Assembly: GCF_935822925.1 (NCBI RefSeq)
Contig: NZ_CAKXZS010000034.1
Span: 125,993-189,992 of the forward strand
Direction: 5' to 3'
From: Mesorhizobium ventifaucium
GTDB taxonomy: Bacteria > Pseudomonadota > Alphaproteobacteria > Rhizobiales > Rhizobiaceae
DNA length: 64,000 nt
The stretch's first letter is position 1, and each line of letters starts with the position of its first letter. Both the position numbers and the translations under genes were made by a program. A model generated the notes under the pieces. The model ran no database searches. It saw only the letters and a program-made list of their open reading frames with translations, and had not been told where the DNA came from. Positions 24,491 through 33,712 of this stretch are shown here, piece after piece.

Positions 24491-25825
24491 ATGACCAATG
24501 TCGCCTTGACCGGGCTGGCCCGCGATCTCGCCAAGCGCGCCGCGGAAGGCCGACCGGTGCGCATCGGCATCATCGGCTCCGGCGAGATGGGTACCGACCT
24601 GGTGACGCAAGGCATGCTGATGCCGGGCATTTCGGTGTGCGCCGTCTCGACCCGCCGCCCGCACACGGCGCGTGATGCCGTCCGCATCGCCTATGGCGAT
24701 GAGGCGATGGCACGCGAGGCCGATACGCCGTCGAAGCTCAGCGAGGCGATAGAGAGCGGAAAAATAGCCATCACCTCGAACGAGATGCTGGTCACCAATC
24801 CGCTGATCGACGTCGTCATCGACGCCACCGGCAAGCCCGGCGTCGCCGCCGATTTCGACCTGATGGCGATGGAGCACGGCAAGCATCTGGTGATGATGAA
24901 TGTCGAGGCCGACGTCACCATCGGCTGCTATCTGAAGCAGCAGGCCGATCGGCTCGGCGTCGTCTATTCGGTCGGCGCCGGCGACGAGCCGTCGAGCTGC
25001 ATGGAGCTGATCGAGTTCGCCTCCGCGCTCGGCTACACCATCGTCTCGGCCGGCAAGGGCAAGAACAACCCGCTCGACCATGACGCGGTTCCCGACGACT
25101 ATCGCGCGGAAGCGCTGCGCCGCAACATGAACCCGCGCATGCTGGTCGAGTTCGTCGACGGCTCGAAGACCATGGTCGAGATGTGCGCCATCGCCAACGC
25201 CACCGGGCTGGTGCCCGACATTGCCGGCATGCACGGTCCCAAGGCCGACCGGGATGAATTGGCCAAGGTGCTCATCCCGCGCGCCGACGGCGGCATCCTG
25301 TCGAGGAAGGGCGTCGTCGACTACACCATCGGCAAAGGCGTGGCGCCCGGCGTGTTCGTGATCGTCGAGGCCACGCATCCGCGCATCATCGAGCGCATGG
25401 ACGACCTGCATATCGGCCATGGACCCTATTACAGCTTCTTCCGGCCCTATCATCTGACCTCGCTGGAAGTGCCGCTCACCGCCGCGCGCATCGCGCTCTA
25501 TGGCAAGCCGGACATGGTGCCGCTGCCGAGGCCGGTTGCCGAAGTCTGCGCCGTGGCCAAGCGCGATCTGGCGGCAGGAGAGATTTTCGACGCCATCGGC
25601 GAGACCTGCTACCGCTCCTGGACCATGACTGTCGAAGAGGCCCGCGCCAACCGCGCCGTGCCCGTCGGCCTGCTCGAAGGCGGCAAGGTGCGGAGGCCGG
25701 TCCACAAGGGCGAACTGCTGACATCAGCCAATGCCGCGCCCGACCCGACCACCAGGCTGTTCGCCTTGCGCCGGCTGCAGGACGAGATGCTGTATGGAGA
25801 TCAGGATAATGATCGAGAGGCGTGA
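24491..25825 (+). CDS. homoserine-dehydrogenase-like oxidoreductase with C-terminal SAF domain (COG4091 type)
   Basis: The 444-residue protein begins with a Rossmann fold (VRIGIIGSGEMGTDLVTQGM, GxGxxG type). NPLIDVVIDATGKPGVAADFDLMAMEHGKHLVMMNVEADVTIG is typical of this Gfo/Idh- and homoserine-dehydrogenase-like group. The C-terminal 90 residues (VAKRDLAAGEIFDAIGETCYRS...VPVGLLEGGKVRRPVHKGELLT) form an SAF domain. The substrate is not known; relatives occur in acid-sugar and tetronate pathways. An in-frame GTG at 24479 is an alternative start; neither start has a strong ribosome site. The divergent SDR gene suggests a shared catabolic role. Confidence 0.8.
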   Translation: MTNVALTGLARDLAKRAAEGRPVRIGIIGSGEMGTDLVTQGMLMPGISVCAVSTRRPHTARDAVRIAYGDEAMAREADTPSKLSEAIESGKIAITSNEMLVTNPLIDVVIDATGKPGVAADFDLMAMEHGKHLVMMNVEADVTIGCYLKQQADRLGVVYSVGAGDEPSSCMELIEFASALGYTIVSAGKGKNNPLDHDAVPDDYRAEALRRNMNPRMLVEFVDGSKTMVEMCAIANATGLVPDIAGMHGPKADRDELAKVLIPRADGGILSRKGVVDYTIGKGVAPGVFVIVEATHPRIIERMDDLHIGHGPYYSFFRPYHLTSLEVPLTAARIALYGKPDMVPLPRPVAEVCAVAKRDLAAGEIFDAIGETCYRSWTMTVEEARANRAVPVGLLEGGKVRRPVHKGELLTSANAAPDPTTRLFALRRLQDEMLYGDQDNDREA

Positions 25826-26153
25826 ATCCGAATTGAAGCGGGAAAGCGGACCGGGCAGGGACGGCCGGCCTGCAACAAGGATGAGATCGACGGGTTGTGG
25901 GGACATCCGGCGAGTGGAGCGACTATATCGAAGCGGCGATGCGGCCCGATCTGTTGAGACCGCTGGATCGCCGCACTTCTGGCCACTGTAACGGCATGGA
26001 CCCTAGGATCCATGCCGTTACCTCTGAGCGTTGCAGCGTTTGAATACCAAGATTCTGTGACCTTTAAGCGCTGCTGCGCTGAACAGCAGGCAGCACCTCA
26101 CCCGGGTCGATCGACCGCCGGCTGAATATCCACACCTGGCCCGCAGTCCGCTA
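25826..26153. other. 328-bp intergenic stretch between convergent genes
   Basis: No supportable gene. The main structure is the perfect hairpin at 25988-26021. The rest looks like non-coding sequence with no repeat shared with the other spacers that I noticed. Confidence 0.4.
25988..26021. terminator. perfect hairpin between convergent genes
   Basis: GTAACGGCATGGA (25988-26000) pairs with TCCATGCCGTTAC (26009-26021) over 13 bp with an 8-base loop. It stands between the convergent stops at 25825 and 26154 and lacks a T-run; a bidirectional terminator is the simplest reading. Confidence 0.6.
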
Positions 26154-26969
26154 CTACTTTCCCAACTCGATCGATCGCAGCCGTGCAGCTTCCACCGCTT
26201 CGGTGAGCAGTTTTGTCAGCCGGTCCTCGCCCATCAGCACGGCAAGTGCGGCGGCCGTTGTGCCGTTGGGGCTGGTCACCTGCTGGCGCAGCACGCCCGC
26301 ATCTTCGCCGCTTTCGGCGGCGAGCGAGGCGGCGCCATAGACCGTCTGCACGGCCAGCAGCCTGGCGGTTTTGGCTGGCAATCCGGCCTTCTCGGCAGCC
26401 ACGGTCAGTGCTTCGATGAAATGGAAGACATAGGCCGGGCCAGACCCTGACACCGCAGTCACCGCGTCCATCAGGCCCTCGTCGTCGATATCTGTCACTT
26501 CGCCGCTCGCCGAAAGCAGATCGGCAACGAAACGCTTCGTATCGATCGAGACCAGCCGGTTGGAAAACACCACCATCATGCCCTTGCCGATCGCCGCCGG
26601 CGTGTTGGGCATGCAACGCACGATCGGCGCGCGATCGCCCAGAATGGCCTCGAAAGTGGCGACCGGCGTTCCGGCGGCGATGCTGAGGAAGGTGGTGCGG
26701 CCGTCATTGAAGCGCTTGTAGGCGGCAGTGACGTCGCGGATCACTTGCGGCTTCACCGCAATGACGACGAGGGCCGGCACCGCGTCCGCTGGAATGCCGC
26801 CGGCGTCCGCGGCAGCACTGCAGCCCAGCGCTTCGGCGCGCTTGCGCAGATCGGCATTGGGCTCGACAACGAAAACCGCCGCCGGGGGGAGCTTGCCCGA
26901 TTTCAGCCAGCCCGAGAGCATGGCGTAGCCCATATTGCCGCAACCGGCGAGAACAAGCCTGATCGTCAT
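26154..26969 (-). CDS. proC: pyrroline-5-carboxylate reductase
   Basis: A 271-residue enzyme for the last step of proline synthesis, reduction of pyrroline-5-carboxylate with NAD(P)H in the cytoplasm. LVLAGCGNMGYAMLSGWLKSG is the Rossmann dinucleotide loop and VVIAVKPQ the second strand. MPNTPAAIGKGMMVVFSN and DAVTAVSGSGPAYVFHFIEAL are the family signatures, and QQVTSPNGTTAAALAVL (normally VTSPGGTT) is present with Asn in place of the first Gly. Length is normal. Its last codons reach the stop at 26154 right before the convergent spacer. No partner genes of proline synthesis are adjacent, which is usual. Confidence 0.95.
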   Translation of the reverse strand: MTIRLVLAGCGNMGYAMLSGWLKSGKLPPAAVFVVEPNADLRKRAEALGCSAAADAGGIPADAVPALVVIAVKPQVIRDVTAAYKRFNDGRTTFLSIAAGTPVATFEAILGDRAPIVRCMPNTPAAIGKGMMVVFSNRLVSIDTKRFVADLLSASGEVTDIDDEGLMDAVTAVSGSGPAYVFHFIEALTVAAEKAGLPAKTARLLAVQTVYGAASLAAESGEDAGVLRQQVTSPNGTTAAALAVLMGEDRLTKLLTEAVEAARLRSIELGK

Positions 26970-26984
26970 AGAAAACCTCCGCTA

Positions 26985-27143
26985 GAGCATCGGACCCAAA
27001 AGTGGGTACCGGTTTTGGGACAATCCGATGCTCAAACAATTAGCATCGGACCCAAAAGTGGTTCCGGTCTTGGGACAATCCGATGCTCAACAATAAGCAT
27101 CGGACCCAAAAATGGGTACCGGTCTTGGGTAAATCCGATGCTC
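26985..27143. repeat. three tandem copies of a palindromic intergenic repeat
   Basis: Copies at 26985-27033, 27043-27088 and 27097-27143 each run GCATCGGACCCAAAA, a short centre with TACCGGT or TTCCGGT, then TTGGG, spacer and TCCGATGC. Each folds into an imperfect hairpin of about 46-49 bases. Such elements are frequent in Mesorhizobium-type genomes. Three in a row upstream of proC is notable. They lie between proC and the O-antigen ligase gene, both on the minus strand. Confidence 0.85.
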
Positions 27144-27208
27144 AAACAACAAGATGACTTCCCATAGACGCTTGCGACCATGCGGGAAAGCCCTGTTGGG
27201 ACGGAGGA

Positions 27209-28528
27209 TCAGGACGGACCACGAACCGCCATCGGCCGCAGCGACACCTGCCTGAGGCCGAACATGGCGAACGCGAAGAACAGCCAAACCGGATCGGCGC
27301 GATGGAAGAAGAAGCTTTCGAGGAAGGCGTTCAGCGCCGCGAACAGCACCACCATCATGAAGAAGTCGCCGAGAAAGATGTTCTCCTTGCGCAAAGGGAT
27401 GCGCATGTAATCGCGCAGCGGCGCGATCAGGAACGTGTAGATCGCCACGCACAGCGCCGGGATGCCCATCAGCACCGCGATGTCGAGGTAGCCGTTATGG
27501 CCGTGCACGATGGTTCGGATGTCCCAGGCCCGGTCGAAAGGCTGGTCCTGGTTCAACAGCAGCGGCGTGCCCCAGAAGCTCTCGAAGCCATAGCCGGTCC
27601 ACGGCCGCTTGGTCAGCATCTCGCCGGCGAACTCCCACAGCGTCGTGCGCCCGGTGTAGGTCAGGTCGGGGAAATAGAGTGCCGTTAGATGCTTCACCGG
27701 CGGCAGGAAGACGATGCCCAGCGTGCCGATCGCCGCGGCGATGATGGCCAGCGCGAACAGGATCGGCGTCCCGAGCCGCATGCCGATCAGGCTCGGCAGC
27801 ACGACGATCAGGATCGAAAACGGCACCAGTCCGGCCGTCGTCTTGGAACCGGTGTGCAGCATGAAGATCATCGCCGCGCAAAAGATCGATGCGCCCCAGA
27901 GCCGCTGTCCGCGCCGGTAGAGGTACAGCCCGGCGAAGCTGAAGCAGGCCATGACAGGCCCGGCGATGTTCTTGTGGGTGAACACGCCGCGCCACAGGCC
28001 GGCATGTTCCGGCTCCAGCGATGCGGTGGTGTGCAGCGCCTCGTTTGGAAAGACGATGAGCCCGATATAGGACAGGCCCATGACGACGACGATGGTGAAG
28101 ATAATGACTTTCGAGAAGGCTTCGGCGTCGCGCGGAAGCGCCAGGATCGTCGCCATCGTCAAAATGCCGATCAGCGTGAAGAAAGCGGCGCGCATTGCCG
28201 ACGGCGGATCGGTTGCCATCACCACCGAAAGCATCAGGAAAGCCAGCATCAGAAGCCAGCAAGGGCTGAGCATCGAACGCACCACGCGCGGGTCGGCGAA
28301 AGCTATGAGCGAGAAGACCGAGATCGCGCCAAGCGAGCCGAAGCCGAGCTGGTTGACGATGTCGCCGCCGTCGCCGGTCATCTCGGCGCCGGCCGGCTGG
28401 AACGGACGGAACGACACCAGGATGACGGTGAACAGCAGCGCGGCGATCGCGGTCGCGACGCCGTCGCGTGTGAAGGCCGCGCTGAGCGGCGCGCGTTCAG
28501 TTCTTCTCAGGCTGTCGGTATTGCTCAT
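27209..28528 (-). CDS. O-antigen ligase family membrane protein
   Basis: A 439-residue protein with about 11 membrane spans. The large periplasmic loop near residues 300-350 (TYTGRTTLWEFAGEMLTKRPWTGYGFESFWG and HGHNGYLDIAVLMGIPAL) carries the GR-x-x-x-W and H-x-x-(Y/F)-L features of the Wzy/WaaL superfamily. It would join or polymerise undecaprenyl-linked sugar repeats at the periplasmic face of the inner membrane. The start at 28528 lies inside the 3' end of the upstream glycosyltransferase gene (32-base overlap), indicating a coupled operon. Whether it acts as ligase or polymerase cannot be told from sequence; in this exopolysaccharide setting polymerase is likely. Confidence 0.88.
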   Translation of the reverse strand: MSNTDSLRRTERAPLSAAFTRDGVATAIAALLFTVILVSFRPFQPAGAEMTGDGGDIVNQLGFGSLGAISVFSLIAFADPRVVRSMLSPCWLLMLAFLMLSVVMATDPPSAMRAAFFTLIGILTMATILALPRDAEAFSKVIIFTIVVVMGLSYIGLIVFPNEALHTTASLEPEHAGLWRGVFTHKNIAGPVMACFSFAGLYLYRRGQRLWGASIFCAAMIFMLHTGSKTTAGLVPFSILIVVLPSLIGMRLGTPILFALAIIAAAIGTLGIVFLPPVKHLTALYFPDLTYTGRTTLWEFAGEMLTKRPWTGYGFESFWGTPLLLNQDQPFDRAWDIRTIVHGHNGYLDIAVLMGIPALCVAIYTFLIAPLRDYMRIPLRKENIFLGDFFMMVVLFAALNAFLESFFFHRADPVWLFFAFAMFGLRQVSLRPMAVRGPS

Positions 28529-29537
28529 TGGCGTATCCGAATTCGGCAAGCACGCGGCCGACAGCGACATGGATTGGGTACAAGGCTGTCGCCAATGACC
28601 CCGTCCGCGCCAGCCTGGCCGCGCCGCGAAACGGTGAGACGGCAAGCAGCGCCAGGCTCTTCAAAAAAACCCTGATGCCGGCGAACGGCATGCCGGCCCG
28701 TTTCTTCTTCTCGACCAATGTCGAGATGACGCCGTTGCGCAGGCTGCGGGCACGGATCCAGTCGGCCTCGACGCGTCGGGCCGGAACTGTTTCATGCACT
28801 TGCGCCTCGGCGCACCAGCCAAGCACAAAACCTCTTTGTGCCGCCCGGCTTAGGAAATCGGAATCGCCGCCGCCCATGAAGTTGAATTTCAGGTCGAGAA
28901 ACGGCGGCCCCATGGCGGTGAGCACGTTGCGCCCAACCAGCAGGTTGCCGGAGGAAAACAGCGCGGGCACCCGCCCGGTCTGCCGGTAGGGTGGCGCAAA
29001 GACCGGGTGCTCGGCCCATCTGGCATGGGCTGCGTCGGCAAACACCGGCATTTGCGGGCCCCCGACAATGTCGGCGCCGAGCGTCTCGGCCGCCTTGCAC
29101 ATGCGCTCGAGCCACTGCGGATCGGCGATCTCGTCGTCGTCGATGACCAGCAGGTGGCTGAGGCCGGGAAAGTGCAGGATCGCCGTCTGCCAGCCGGCAT
29201 TGTAGGCGCTGCAATTGCCGCGCTCATGCGCGACGATCACCATGCCCGGAATGTCGCCGCGCTCGAACAGCGGCAGCGCCGCCTTGGCGCCGGCGCGCGC
29301 GTCGGCTTCGTTCTCGATGACGATGATTGCGAAGCGCCTGCCGGTTTCCTGGGCCTTGAGCGATGCAAGCGTCGCCAGCAGGTGCTCGGGCCGTTTGAAG
29401 GTCGGCAGCGTAACGACCGCCTCGACGGCAGCGGCGACAAGTCCCGGCGACCGCCCTGCGATCGATACCGAACCGTCCAATGGCAAAGGGATCATCCGTG
29501 TCCAGCCCGGGATGGTGAGTTTGGCTCTCGATAGCAT
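28497..29537 (-). CDS. glycosyltransferase family 2
   Basis: A 346-residue protein. VEAVVTLPTFKRPEHLLATLASLKAQ opens the GT-A fold, FAIIVIENEADA follows, and SHLLVIDDDEIADPQWLERMC contains the metal-binding DDD motif. NFMGGGDSDFLSRAAQRGFVLGW carries the later acidic GGGDSDF motif with the catalytic base. The C-terminal 80 residues contain a basic amphipathic stretch but no clear membrane span. It would add a sugar from a nucleotide donor to the exopolysaccharide repeat on the cytoplasmic side. Its gene overlaps the ligase gene downstream and diverges from the glycosyltransferase at 29669. Confidence 0.92.
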   Translation of the reverse strand: MLSRAKLTIPGWTRMIPLPLDGSVSIAGRSPGLVAAAVEAVVTLPTFKRPEHLLATLASLKAQETGRRFAIIVIENEADARAGAKAALPLFERGDIPGMVIVAHERGNCSAYNAGWQTAILHFPGLSHLLVIDDDEIADPQWLERMCKAAETLGADIVGGPQMPVFADAAHARWAEHPVFAPPYRQTGRVPALFSSGNLLVGRNVLTAMGPPFLDLKFNFMGGGDSDFLSRAAQRGFVLGWCAEAQVHETVPARRVEADWIRARSLRNGVISTLVEKKKRAGMPFAGIRVFLKSLALLAVSPFRGAARLARTGSLATALYPIHVAVGRVLAEFGYANEQYRQPEKN

Positions 29538-29668
29538 CGCGACGATAACGTTTCGTTAATCACCTTCGCGGACAAGCCCGCAAATCGGCAACGCCGGGCC
29601 ACCAAATAGCTTCACTTAATCAAGGCTTCACCGCGCGTTGTTAGCTGTATCCGCTCAGGATAGGTGAG

Positions 29669-30841
29669 ATGCATCTGCTGTTCGCCACATCGATCGTGCC
29701 CGACGGAGCCCTTGCCTCGGGCTACGAGATCGCCAATGCCGCGATCATCGCCGCGTTGCGGCGCGCCGGCGCGCGCGTCACGGTCATCGGCTTCACTTGG
29801 CCGGGCAGGCCTGCGAGCGATCAGCAAAACACCATCGTGCTCGGCGCCGTCGATGTGCGCACCGAAACCGCCTCATCGCTGCAAAAGCTCGCCTGGGTTG
29901 CAAGGGCGATGCTCTCCGGCCTCACTTTCGCGTCAGTCAAGCTGCGCGTGGCCAACGACAGCGAGGTCCGCGCCGCCGTCGAACGCACCGGCCCTTTCGA
30001 CGGCTACGTCTTGAATTCCGTGCAGTTCGCCGGCGCCTTCGAAAGGCTTTTCAGCGACCGAGCGTCGATCTTCGTCGCCCACAATGTCGAGCATCGTTCG
30101 GCGCAGGAGAACGCCGTTGCCGCCGACGGTCTTTTCCAGCGCCTGCTGTTTCGCCGTGAGGCAAGGCTGCTCAAGCTTGTGGAAGAACGGCTATGCCGCC
30201 GGGCACGCTTCGCCTTCACGCTGGCCGAAGAAGATCGCTCAGCACTCGGCGTCGCTTCCGACGACCGTTCGGCGGTGCTGCCGCTGGTGACTTGCGCCGA
30301 GCCGCCCGTGCAAAAAACCCCGCGCCGCATCGACTGCGACGCGGCGCTGATCGGCACCTGGACCTGGCAGCCGAACCGCATCGGCCTCGACTGGTTCCTG
30401 GAAAAGGTGGTGCCGCATCTCAGGCCCGATTTCCGGGTCAGGATTGCCGGCGGCATGCCGTCGGGCGTCAAGTCGGCGCATCCCGGCGTCGAGTTCGTCG
30501 GCCGCGTGCCGGACGCGCAGGCTTTCGTGCGCAGCGCCGCCGTCATCCCGCTGATCAGCACCTCCGGCAGCGGCGTGCAGCTCAAGACCATCGAAACCTT
30601 CGAGCTTGGCCTGCCCTCTGTCGCCACCAGCCATTCGCTGCGCGGCATCGACCATCGCCCGGTCAATTGCGTGGTGACCGATGACCCGATCGCCTTCGCC
30701 GGCGCCCTGGAAACAGCAGCAGCCGATGTCAGGGATGTCGACGGCAGCGCTTTCCACCGCCGGCAGCTGAAGGCGCTCGATGCCGCGATCAGGCTCGGCC
30801 TGCACAAGCTCGGGCCCGTCGGCCAGGAGGTGTTCGCATGA
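29669..30841 (+). CDS. GT-B fold glycosyltransferase (GT1/GT4-like)
   Basis: The protein is 390 residues. The N-terminal half begins MHLLFATSIVPDGALASGYEIANAAII with the open G-x-x-x acceptor-side loop. The C-terminal half has DAALIGTWTWQPNRIGLDWF, then HPGVEFVGRVPDAQAFVRSAAVIPLISTSGSGVQLKTIETFELGLPSVAT, the nucleotide-sugar site with the E-x7-E-type signature of GT4 enzymes. The stop overlaps the start of the WecG-type gene (ATGA at 30838), so the two are coupled. No signal peptide; cytoplasmic or peripheral at the membrane. Substrate unknown. Confidence 0.9.
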   Translation: MHLLFATSIVPDGALASGYEIANAAIIAALRRAGARVTVIGFTWPGRPASDQQNTIVLGAVDVRTETASSLQKLAWVARAMLSGLTFASVKLRVANDSEVRAAVERTGPFDGYVLNSVQFAGAFERLFSDRASIFVAHNVEHRSAQENAVAADGLFQRLLFRREARLLKLVEERLCRRARFAFTLAEEDRSALGVASDDRSAVLPLVTCAEPPVQKTPRRIDCDAALIGTWTWQPNRIGLDWFLEKVVPHLRPDFRVRIAGGMPSGVKSAHPGVEFVGRVPDAQAFVRSAAVIPLISTSGSGVQLKTIETFELGLPSVATSHSLRGIDHRPVNCVVTDDPIAFAGALETAAADVRDVDGSAFHRRQLKALDAAIRLGLHKLGPVGQEVFA

Positions 30842-31656
30842 ATATGCACAACACCGGCGCCGCTTTCGGGGCCGACAGCTTGAGATCGATCCTGGGCATC
30901 TCGGTCCTTGCCATCCGCTGGGACGATGCGGTCGCGCTGCTGACCCGGTTGATTGCAGAGCGGCGCTTCACCCAGGTCACCTTTCTCAACGCTCACAACG
31001 CCAATGTCGCCTATACCGACCCTGTCGTTGCGGAGGCGCTCGACGATTTTCTCATCCTGCCGGACGGCGTCGGCGTCGATCTGGCGGCGAAACTGCTTTA
31101 TGGGGCGCCGTTTCCGGATAATCTCAACGGCACCGATTTCATCCCTGCCTTCCTGCAGGCGTCCGCCAGGCCGCTGACCGTGGGGCTGCTCGGCGCAACC
31201 CGGGTAAACGCCGAGGCGGCGTCGAAGAAGCTGGCAGCGCTCGCGTTGCAGCACCGGTTCGTCGTCATCCATGACGGCTATTTCTCTCCCGCCGAGGAGC
31301 CGGCAATCGTCGATCGCATCGCCAGGTTGCGGCCGGACGTGCTGCTTGTCGCCATGGGCGTGCCGCGCCAGGAATTATGGATCGCGCGCCACATCGACGC
31401 GCGCCACTGCACGCTGCCGATCGCCGTCGGCGCGCTGCTCGACTTCCTGAGCGGCACGGTGCCGCGGGCGCCGCTGTGGATGCGCCGGCTCAGGCTCGAA
31501 TGGCTGTTTCGGTTGTGGATCGAACCGGGCCGCCTCTGGCGGCGCTATGTGGTCGGCAATCCCCTGTTCCTGTGGCGCGTCATCGGCCAGAAGTTCTTGC
31601 GCAGGCCCGCTCCTGCCAAAACTCGCCTTGGAGCAGATCCCGGAGCGAGCTGTTGA
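30838..31656 (+). CDS. WecG/TagA/CpsF family glycosyltransferase
   Basis: A 272-residue member of this GT26 family, which transfers N-acetylmannosaminuronic acid, N-acetylmannosamine or glucose to lipid-linked sugars. VTFLNAHNANVAYTDPVVAEAL, FLILPDGVGVDLAAKLLYG, NLNGTDFIPAFLQ, VGLLGATRVNAEAASKKLAAL, DVLLVAMGVPRQELWIARH and VGALLDFLSGTVPRAPLWMRRLRLEWLFRLWIEP are the family's conserved blocks in order. The catalytic Asp (DGVG) and the C-terminal basic membrane-binding tail are both present. It overlaps both neighbours by four bases, so the three genes 29669-32576 form a tight operon for building the repeat unit. Confidence 0.95.
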   Translation: MNMHNTGAAFGADSLRSILGISVLAIRWDDAVALLTRLIAERRFTQVTFLNAHNANVAYTDPVVAEALDDFLILPDGVGVDLAAKLLYGAPFPDNLNGTDFIPAFLQASARPLTVGLLGATRVNAEAASKKLAALALQHRFVVIHDGYFSPAEEPAIVDRIARLRPDVLLVAMGVPRQELWIARHIDARHCTLPIAVGALLDFLSGTVPRAPLWMRRLRLEWLFRLWIEPGRLWRRYVVGNPLFLWRVIGQKFLRRPAPAKTRLGADPGASC

Positions 31657-32576
31657 ACAACCGGTTCGTGCCGAGCCCTGATAGCGAGGCCGATTTCCTT
31701 CGCCGGACGCCGACGGCGGCGGTCGTGACGGCAAGCTATGCGCCGGATCTGGAGCGCTGCCGCCTGCTGTGCGACACCCTCGACCGCTACGTTTCCGGCG
31801 TGGCGCACCACTATATTCTTGTCGAGCATAGCGACGTGCCGCTGTTTCGTCAGCTGGAGAACAATCGCCGCACCATCGTCGACGAGCGGGACCTGTTGCC
31901 GCGCTGGCTGCATGCCTTCGACGATCCGCTCAGCCTGTTCCGCCGGCGCATCTGGCTCAGCCTGAAGACCATGCCGCTGCGCGGCTGGCACGTGCAGCAG
32001 CTTCGCCGCATCGCGATATCGGCGCACGCCGGCGAAGACGTGCTGATCTTCTGCGATTCCGACGTGGCGTTCCTAAAACCTTTCGACTGCAGCGCCTTCT
32101 GGCGCGACGGCAAGGTGCGGCTGTTCCGCCGCGACGGCGTGCTTTCGGATGAAGGCCATGAGGAACACCGGATCTGGTCGCGCAATGCCGGCTCGGCGCT
32201 CGGCATCGAACCATCGGAGGTTTCGACCCACGATTACATTTCGACGCTGATTGCCTGGCGCCGCCAGACCGTGACGGCGCTGTGCGCGCGGATCGAGAAG
32301 AACCATGGCCGCAACTGGGTCGAGGTGGTCGGCGCGGCGCGCAAATTCTCCGAATGCATGATCTACGGCCGCTATGTCGACGAGGTGCTCGGCGGCGCCG
32401 GCCATTTCCATGGCGCGGAGGAGTTCTGCCGCGTCCACTGGACCGGCGAGGCGCTGTCGGATGACGAGTTCCGCCGTTTCGTCGCCGCCATGGCGCCGCA
32501 ACAGGTGGCCATCGGCATGCAGTCCTTCATCGGCACCGATGTCGGCCGCATCCGCCGCCTGATCGGGCTGGATTAG
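31653..32576 (+). CDS. DUF6492-type putative glycosyltransferase
   Basis: The start is the TTG at 31653, overlapping the previous stop (TTGA) with GGAG seven bases before it. The 307-residue product has TAAVVTASYAPDLERCRLLCDTLDRYVSG, a GT-A-like first strand and helix. LFRRRIWLSLKTMPLRGWHVQQLRRIAIS follows, then EDVLIFCDSDVAFLKPFD with the D-S-D metal site, and later HDYISTLIAWRRQTVTALCARIE. This arrangement fits the DUF6492 family found in rhizobial exopolysaccharide clusters. No transmembrane segment. Probably the last gene of the operon; its substrate is unknown. Confidence 0.75.
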   Translation: MNNRFVPSPDSEADFLRRTPTAAVVTASYAPDLERCRLLCDTLDRYVSGVAHHYILVEHSDVPLFRQLENNRRTIVDERDLLPRWLHAFDDPLSLFRRRIWLSLKTMPLRGWHVQQLRRIAISAHAGEDVLIFCDSDVAFLKPFDCSAFWRDGKVRLFRRDGVLSDEGHEEHRIWSRNAGSALGIEPSEVSTHDYISTLIAWRRQTVTALCARIEKNHGRNWVEVVGAARKFSECMIYGRYVDEVLGGAGHFHGAEEFCRVHWTGEALSDDEFRRFVAAMAPQQVAIGMQSFIGTDVGRIRRLIGLD

Positions 32577-32877
32577 TGCTGGGTTAAAGCCAATCACTCT
32601 GAACGACCGGGTTCAATCCCTTGCGGATGTTTAGTTGGGGCGTCGCATGACGCGATCTGACCCGTTAACGACCTTCCTGACATCGCGCTTCAACGTCCGC
32701 ACAGGGGGTGAATGCTGTCATTGTTGCGCAGTCGTGAAGCGACGAGCCACTGAATCACGATCTCCGAGCAGGTAACGATCGGCCAGCGCCGTGATCACTC
32801 GGGATCAGTTCGACTCGCCGCCGCGGGGACAATGAGACCTTGGCATGCGACATGGCAGATACTGTGGGCTGGACAAA
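32577..32877. other. 301-bp intergenic stretch
   Basis: Between the convergent DUF6492 and DUF1127 genes I see no gene and no clear terminator hairpin. Confidence 0.35.
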
Positions 32878-33096
32878 TCATGGGCCGGCCGCATTCCGCC
32901 CCGACCCGGAACTCGGATTGGGACGCTTTGACAAAGCGCACGTGATTTCGTCGCGTGAGATACCAATGTCGTTAAGAATGTCATCCGGTGACCGGCTCAA
33001 CCCGTCCGTTATCATCCACATAGCTTTTCGCTCGGCGCGAAGGCGGAACCATCCGCGAATGTAGCCAATGGTGCCATTATGAAAACTTGTCCACAT
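32878..33096 (-). CDS. DUF1127 family small protein
   Basis: The 72-residue protein has WTSFHNGTIGYIRGWFRLRAERKAMWMITDGLSRSPDDILNDIGISRDEI, which has the DUF1127 core: W-x-x-(R/E)(R/K)-x2-(W/L)..L..(L/M)(S/D)d..L.DIG(I/L)sR.ei. These tiny arginine-rich proteins are widespread in Rhizobiales, and some members bind RNA and adjust phosphate or carbon metabolism; the role of this one is unknown. AAGGA nine bases before the ATG at 33096 supports that start. The C-terminus (CALSKRPNPSSGSGRNAAGP) is longer than usual. Confidence 0.85.
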   Translation of the reverse strand: MWTSFHNGTIGYIRGWFRLRAERKAMWMITDGLSRSPDDILNDIGISRDEITCALSKRPNPSSGSGRNAAGP

Positions 33097-33712
33097 CGAA
33101 GTCATTCCTTAATCATCTGCTCGAACACACGGCACGGAACGGCACTGGCGGTATTCACCGCGAGGAGGACCGGTTACGTCGCATCTGACTCGTCTCAATT
33201 CCGAACTTATCGGTCTCGTCCGGCTGGGCGCATCACGGCGGCTGCAACCGCGCCGGCGAGGGTTAAATGCTGATTGTTTTTCGTTACATAGTTCTGTTTC
33301 CTTTCAGCGATGATGGTTCATCAAGCGATCAAGTTGACATGCATAAGTTGTGCCGGCCGACAACATAAGGCCAGAACCATCATCTTCTTCTACAAACAAT
33401 TGCTATGCTAAGTTTACGGTGCGTGAGGTCGCGCTCGAACACAACGAATATATATTTCAAAGCTAATTTTCTAGCTTTAGCAAGCTATATTTTAACGGCA
33501 AGCTTGACAAATCCACCGCTAACCTCTCGGTGCTCCACCCAGGGTGGTCAAGAGACGATCGGCAAAAACGGGTTTGCGGGCCAGGGCCGCTTCGGAGCGG
33601 GCGGCGGATGCTTCGTTCCTTCTCTCACCGCTTGCGCATGGGCGTTTGTCGCTACGCTATCGGCCTGCGTCGTGCTATACTTTTTGTTTGGCTTCCTTCG
33701 ACGGGAACGGAG
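33097..33712. other. 616-bp AT-richer intergenic region before the signalling operon
   Basis: No supportable gene. The section 33270-33500 is clearly richer in A and T than its surroundings. TTGACA at 33334 and an inverted repeat (GTTGT-GCCGGCCG-ACAAC) at 33347-33364 are candidates for a promoter and binding site, although they lie over 300 bases before the start at 33713. A long untranslated leader or an additional nearer promoter is possible. Confidence 0.4.

Noticed and set aside
24470..25705. Minus-strand frame of 411 codons, rich in His, Asp and Arg
   Set aside because: It is an antisense shadow of the SAF-domain dehydrogenase, which has clear family motifs.
26985..27143. CRISPR array
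   Set aside because: Three palindromic units with 8-9-base gaps are intergenic repeats; spacers are far too short and no cas genes are present anywhere in the window.
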